The notes under the pieces were generated by a model, which was not told the origin of the DNA, did no database searches, and worked only from the letters and a program-made list of their open reading frames with translations. This document shows positions 34,070 through 36,331 of a DNA stretch of 36,331 bases, in pieces (the first letter of the stretch is position 1; the number at the start of each line of letters is the position of its first letter). This DNA comes from Actinomycetes bacterium (GTDB lineage Bacteria; Actinomycetota; Acidimicrobiia; Acidimicrobiales; Ilumatobacteraceae), in contig JANXUX010000223.1 in the NCBI GenBank assembly GCA_025351965.1, forward strand, positions 1 to 36,331. Direction: 5' to 3'. The translations under genes were made by a program, and so were the position numbers.

Positions 34070-34903
34070 ATGTCGCGAGCAGGGATGACGGGCACCACGC
34101 GGGTTCGATTGCCGATCCCGATCCTGGTCCTGGCCGGCACAGCGATCGTGTTCTTCGCGCTGCCGTTGGTCGGTCTGCTGTGGCGCGCGCCGTGGAGTCA
34201 CGCATGGTCGTTCCTGACCGCCGACGGTGCGCTGACGGCGCTCCGGCTCTCCCTGATCTGCTCCCTGTGGGCGACCGGGCTTTCCCTCGTGTTCGGGGTG
34301 CCGCTTGCTTGGCTACTGGCCAAGGTCGACTTCCCCGGCCGCGGTGTCGTGCGCGCACTGTGCACGCTGTCGATGGTGCTGCCACCGGTCGTCGGTGGCG
34401 TCGCGCTTTTCTTTGCGCTCGGCCGACGGGGTCTGGTCGGCCAGTACCTCGACCGCTGGTTCGACCTCCGGCTGCCGTTCACCACCGCCGGCGTGGTCGT
34501 GGCCCAGACCTTCGTCGCGATGCCGTTCCTGGTGATCACCGTCGAGGCAGCACTCCGCCAGATCGACCCGCGGTTCGAGGACGCGTCCCGCACGCTCGGC
34601 GCGTCGCGCTGGTACACGTTCCGCCGGGTGACGCTGCCGTCGATCCGGCCGGCGCTGATCGCCGGAGCTGTCCTCGCGTGGGCGCGAGCGCTCGGTGAGT
34701 TCGGTGCCACCATCACCTTCGCAGGCAACTTCCCGGGTCGCACCCAGACAATGCCGCTCGCGGTGTACCTCGCCCTGGAGACCGACCCGGACGAGGCGAT
34801 CGTGCTCGCCCTCCTGCTGATCGCAGTGTCGTTCGCGGTCCTCGTCGCGATGCGCGACCGCTGGCTCGGCGCCGGCGTCCGCAACCGGGCGAGGTCGGTG
34901 TGA
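34070..34903 (+). CDS. modB: ABC transporter permease, molybdate ModB-like
   Basis: LSLICSLWATGLSLVFGVPLAWLLAKVDFPGRG, EAA loop DASRTLGASRWYTFRRVTLPSIRPALIAGAVLAWARALGEFGATITFAGNFPGRTQTMPLAVYLALE. Confidence 0.88.
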   Translation: MSRAGMTGTTRVRLPIPILVLAGTAIVFFALPLVGLLWRAPWSHAWSFLTADGALTALRLSLICSLWATGLSLVFGVPLAWLLAKVDFPGRGVVRALCTLSMVLPPVVGGVALFFALGRRGLVGQYLDRWFDLRLPFTTAGVVVAQTFVAMPFLVITVEAALRQIDPRFEDASRTLGASRWYTFRRVTLPSIRPALIAGAVLAWARALGEFGATITFAGNFPGRTQTMPLAVYLALETDPDEAIVLALLLIAVSFAVLVAMRDRWLGAGVRNRARSV

Positions 34904-35952
34904 CGCTCGAGGCCACGATCGGCACGACGATCGGTTCACTCGATCTCGATGTGCGACTCGAGATCCAGCCAGGTGAACTCGTCGCGCTCCTCGGTCCGAA
35001 CGGGGCCGGGAAGAGCACCGTGTTGCGCACGCTCGCCGGGCTGCAACGCCTTGAGCGCGGGAGTATCGCGATCGACGGTGTGGTTGTCGACGATCCCGAC
35101 TCTGGCGTCTTCGCAGAACCCGAGGCGCGGCCGGTCGGCGTCGTGTTCCAGGACTACCTGCTCTTCCCCCAACTGACGGTGCTGGAGAACGTCGCCTACG
35201 GGCTGCGGGCCCGCGGGGCGGATCGCCGCACCGCTCGGGCCTCGGCCGCCGATCTGCTCGAGCGAGTGGGCCTGGCGGCGTACGGCGGGCAGCGCCCGAC
35301 GGTGCTGTCCGGCGGTCAGGCCCAGCGGGTCGCCCTCGCCCGAGCGCTCGCGACCGGACCTCGGCTGCTGCTCCTCGACGAGCCCCTGGCAGCCCTCGAT
35401 GCCGGCACCCGGACCCAGGTCCGTCGCGATCTCCGCCGGTCGCTCGAAGCATTCACCGGGATGCGGTTGCTCGTCACCCACGACCCGGTCGATGCCTACG
35501 CGCTGGCCGATCGCGTGGTCGTCATCGAGGCCGGACGAGTCGTGCAGTCGGGCACGCTCGCCGACGTCACCGCCCGACCACGTTCGCGGTACGTGGCCCA
35601 GCTCATCGGCGTCAATCTGTTCAGCGGCGTCGTTGACGGCGACATCTTCACGTCGGCGGGTGGTGCCTCGATCGTCGTGGCCGACGCCTCGCCCGGGGAG
35701 GCGTTCGCGGCCATCCGTCCGCAGGCCGTTTCGCTCCACCGTGAGCGCCCCCATGGGAGTCCTCGCAATGCCTGGGCCTCCACGGTCGATGACATCGACT
35801 CGCTCGGTGACCGGGCCCGTGTCGGCCTCGACGGCCCGCTGCCGCTCATCGCCGAGGTCACTGTCGCAGCCATCGCGGACCTCGAGCTGCGCCCCGGCGA
35901 TGCCGTCTGGGCAGTCGTCAAGGCAACCGAGATCGAGACCTATCCGGCCTGA
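34900..35952 (+). CDS. modC: ABC transporter ATP-binding protein, molybdate ModC-like with TOBE-like C-terminus
   Basis: Walker A GPNGAGKST, signature LSGGQAQRVALARALA, Walker B LLLLDEPLAALD; overlaps the modB stop. Confidence 0.9.
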   Translation: MTLEATIGTTIGSLDLDVRLEIQPGELVALLGPNGAGKSTVLRTLAGLQRLERGSIAIDGVVVDDPDSGVFAEPEARPVGVVFQDYLLFPQLTVLENVAYGLRARGADRRTARASAADLLERVGLAAYGGQRPTVLSGGQAQRVALARALATGPRLLLLDEPLAALDAGTRTQVRRDLRRSLEAFTGMRLLVTHDPVDAYALADRVVVIEAGRVVQSGTLADVTARPRSRYVAQLIGVNLFSGVVDGDIFTSAGGASIVVADASPGEAFAAIRPQAVSLHRERPHGSPRNAWASTVDDIDSLGDRARVGLDGPLPLIAEVTVAAIADLELRPGDAVWAVVKATEIETYPA

Positions 35953-36001
35953 CGTCCGAGCGAACCGTCAGTCGTGACGCTCGAGCGGTGCCCGCTGTTC
36001 G

Positions 36002-36082
36002 AGACCGTCCGAGGAGGCCTCTCCGAAGCCGGATGCAGCATCCTCGTCGCCACGATGACCGGCTTTTGCGGGCGGACGGTCT
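36002..36082. other. Nested inverted repeats in the convergent modC / sterol-desaturase intergenic region
   Basis: agaccgtccg (36002-36011)/cggacggtct (36073-36082); aagccgg (36026-36032)/ccggctt (36059-36065); central ggatgc-a-gcatcc (36031-36043). Confidence 0.5.
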
Positions 36083-36331
36083 ACGCCGCGCCGCTCGACG
36101 CAATCTCCGCGCTGGTCTGAAACGAGCCGACGGCCGGCTTGGTGGGTGTCCAACCCGGGCGACCGAACACGTGGCGGAGCTTGTGACGCACGCCCGTTGC
36201 CGCCTTCACGTCGTGCACGATGGCGGCGTACTCGTGGTACGCGATGCGGAGCGGGTTGTACGTCGAGATGTTCTTGGTGAGGCCGTACTTCAGCCGGCGG
36301 ACCTCGGGCTCGAACGTGCCGAACAGGCGGT
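36081..36331 (-). CDS. Sterol desaturase / fatty acid hydroxylase family protein, C-terminal part (N-terminus beyond window)
   Basis: Manual reverse-strand translation: RLFGTFEPEVRRLKYGLTKNISTYNPLRIAYHEYAAIVHDVKAATGVRHKLRHVFGRPGWTPTKPAVGSFQTSAEIASSGAA*. Confidence 0.75.
   Translation of the reverse strand, partial: RLFGTFEPEVRRLKYGLTKNISTYNPLRIAYHEYAAIVHDVKAATGVRHKLRHVFGRPGWTPTKPAVGSFQTSAEIASSGAA

Noticed and set aside
35974-36120. 48-aa GTG-initiated ORF VTLERCPLFETVRGGLSEAGCSILVATMTGFCGRTVYAAPLDAISALV
   Set aside because: No RBS, overlaps the desaturase 3' end and the nested inverted repeats; could be real but evidence is insufficient.
1-36331. Prophage, integrative element, transposon or defence island
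   Set aside because: No integrase, transposase, structural phage, toxin-antitoxin or restriction genes; gene content is ordinary metabolic and regulatory.
1-36331. tRNA, rRNA or tmRNA genes
   Set aside because: The intergenic gaps were scanned by eye and none shows cloverleaf-type conserved sequence such as GGTTCGAATCC; not an exhaustive covariance search.

Overview
High-GC actinobacterial-type chromosomal segment, probably Acidimicrobiia-like judging by gene content (inference only). It is densely packed with about 33 plausible CDS, mostly catabolic, redox, transport and regulatory genes. I see no tRNA, rRNA, CRISPR, phage or transposase genes. Main blocks: a P450-SDR-ADH operon behind a perfect operator-like palindrome; an FGGY kinase divergent from a sphingosine-1-phosphate-lyase-like enzyme; an MFS transporter divergent from a DEAD-box helicase with a structured leader; an O-methyltransferase / GBBH-like dioxygenase / HD-oxygenase operon that matches the TmpA-TmpB phosphonate pathway; fumC; an acyltransferase divergent from an IclR regulator across a 22-bp tandem repeat; a GNAT-fused NDP-forming acyl-CoA synthetase; mtnP; an ECF sigma / zinc anti-sigma pair coupled to an epimerase; TauE/LysR; and orphan ModB-ModC. 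The most novel-looking signal is a pair of 75-bp palindromic elements (4336-4410 and, inverted, 14000-14074). They share a 31-bp identical core, show a compensatory stem change, and each carries a short tandem-repeat tail on the same side. All comparisons were made by eye; no database search was run.
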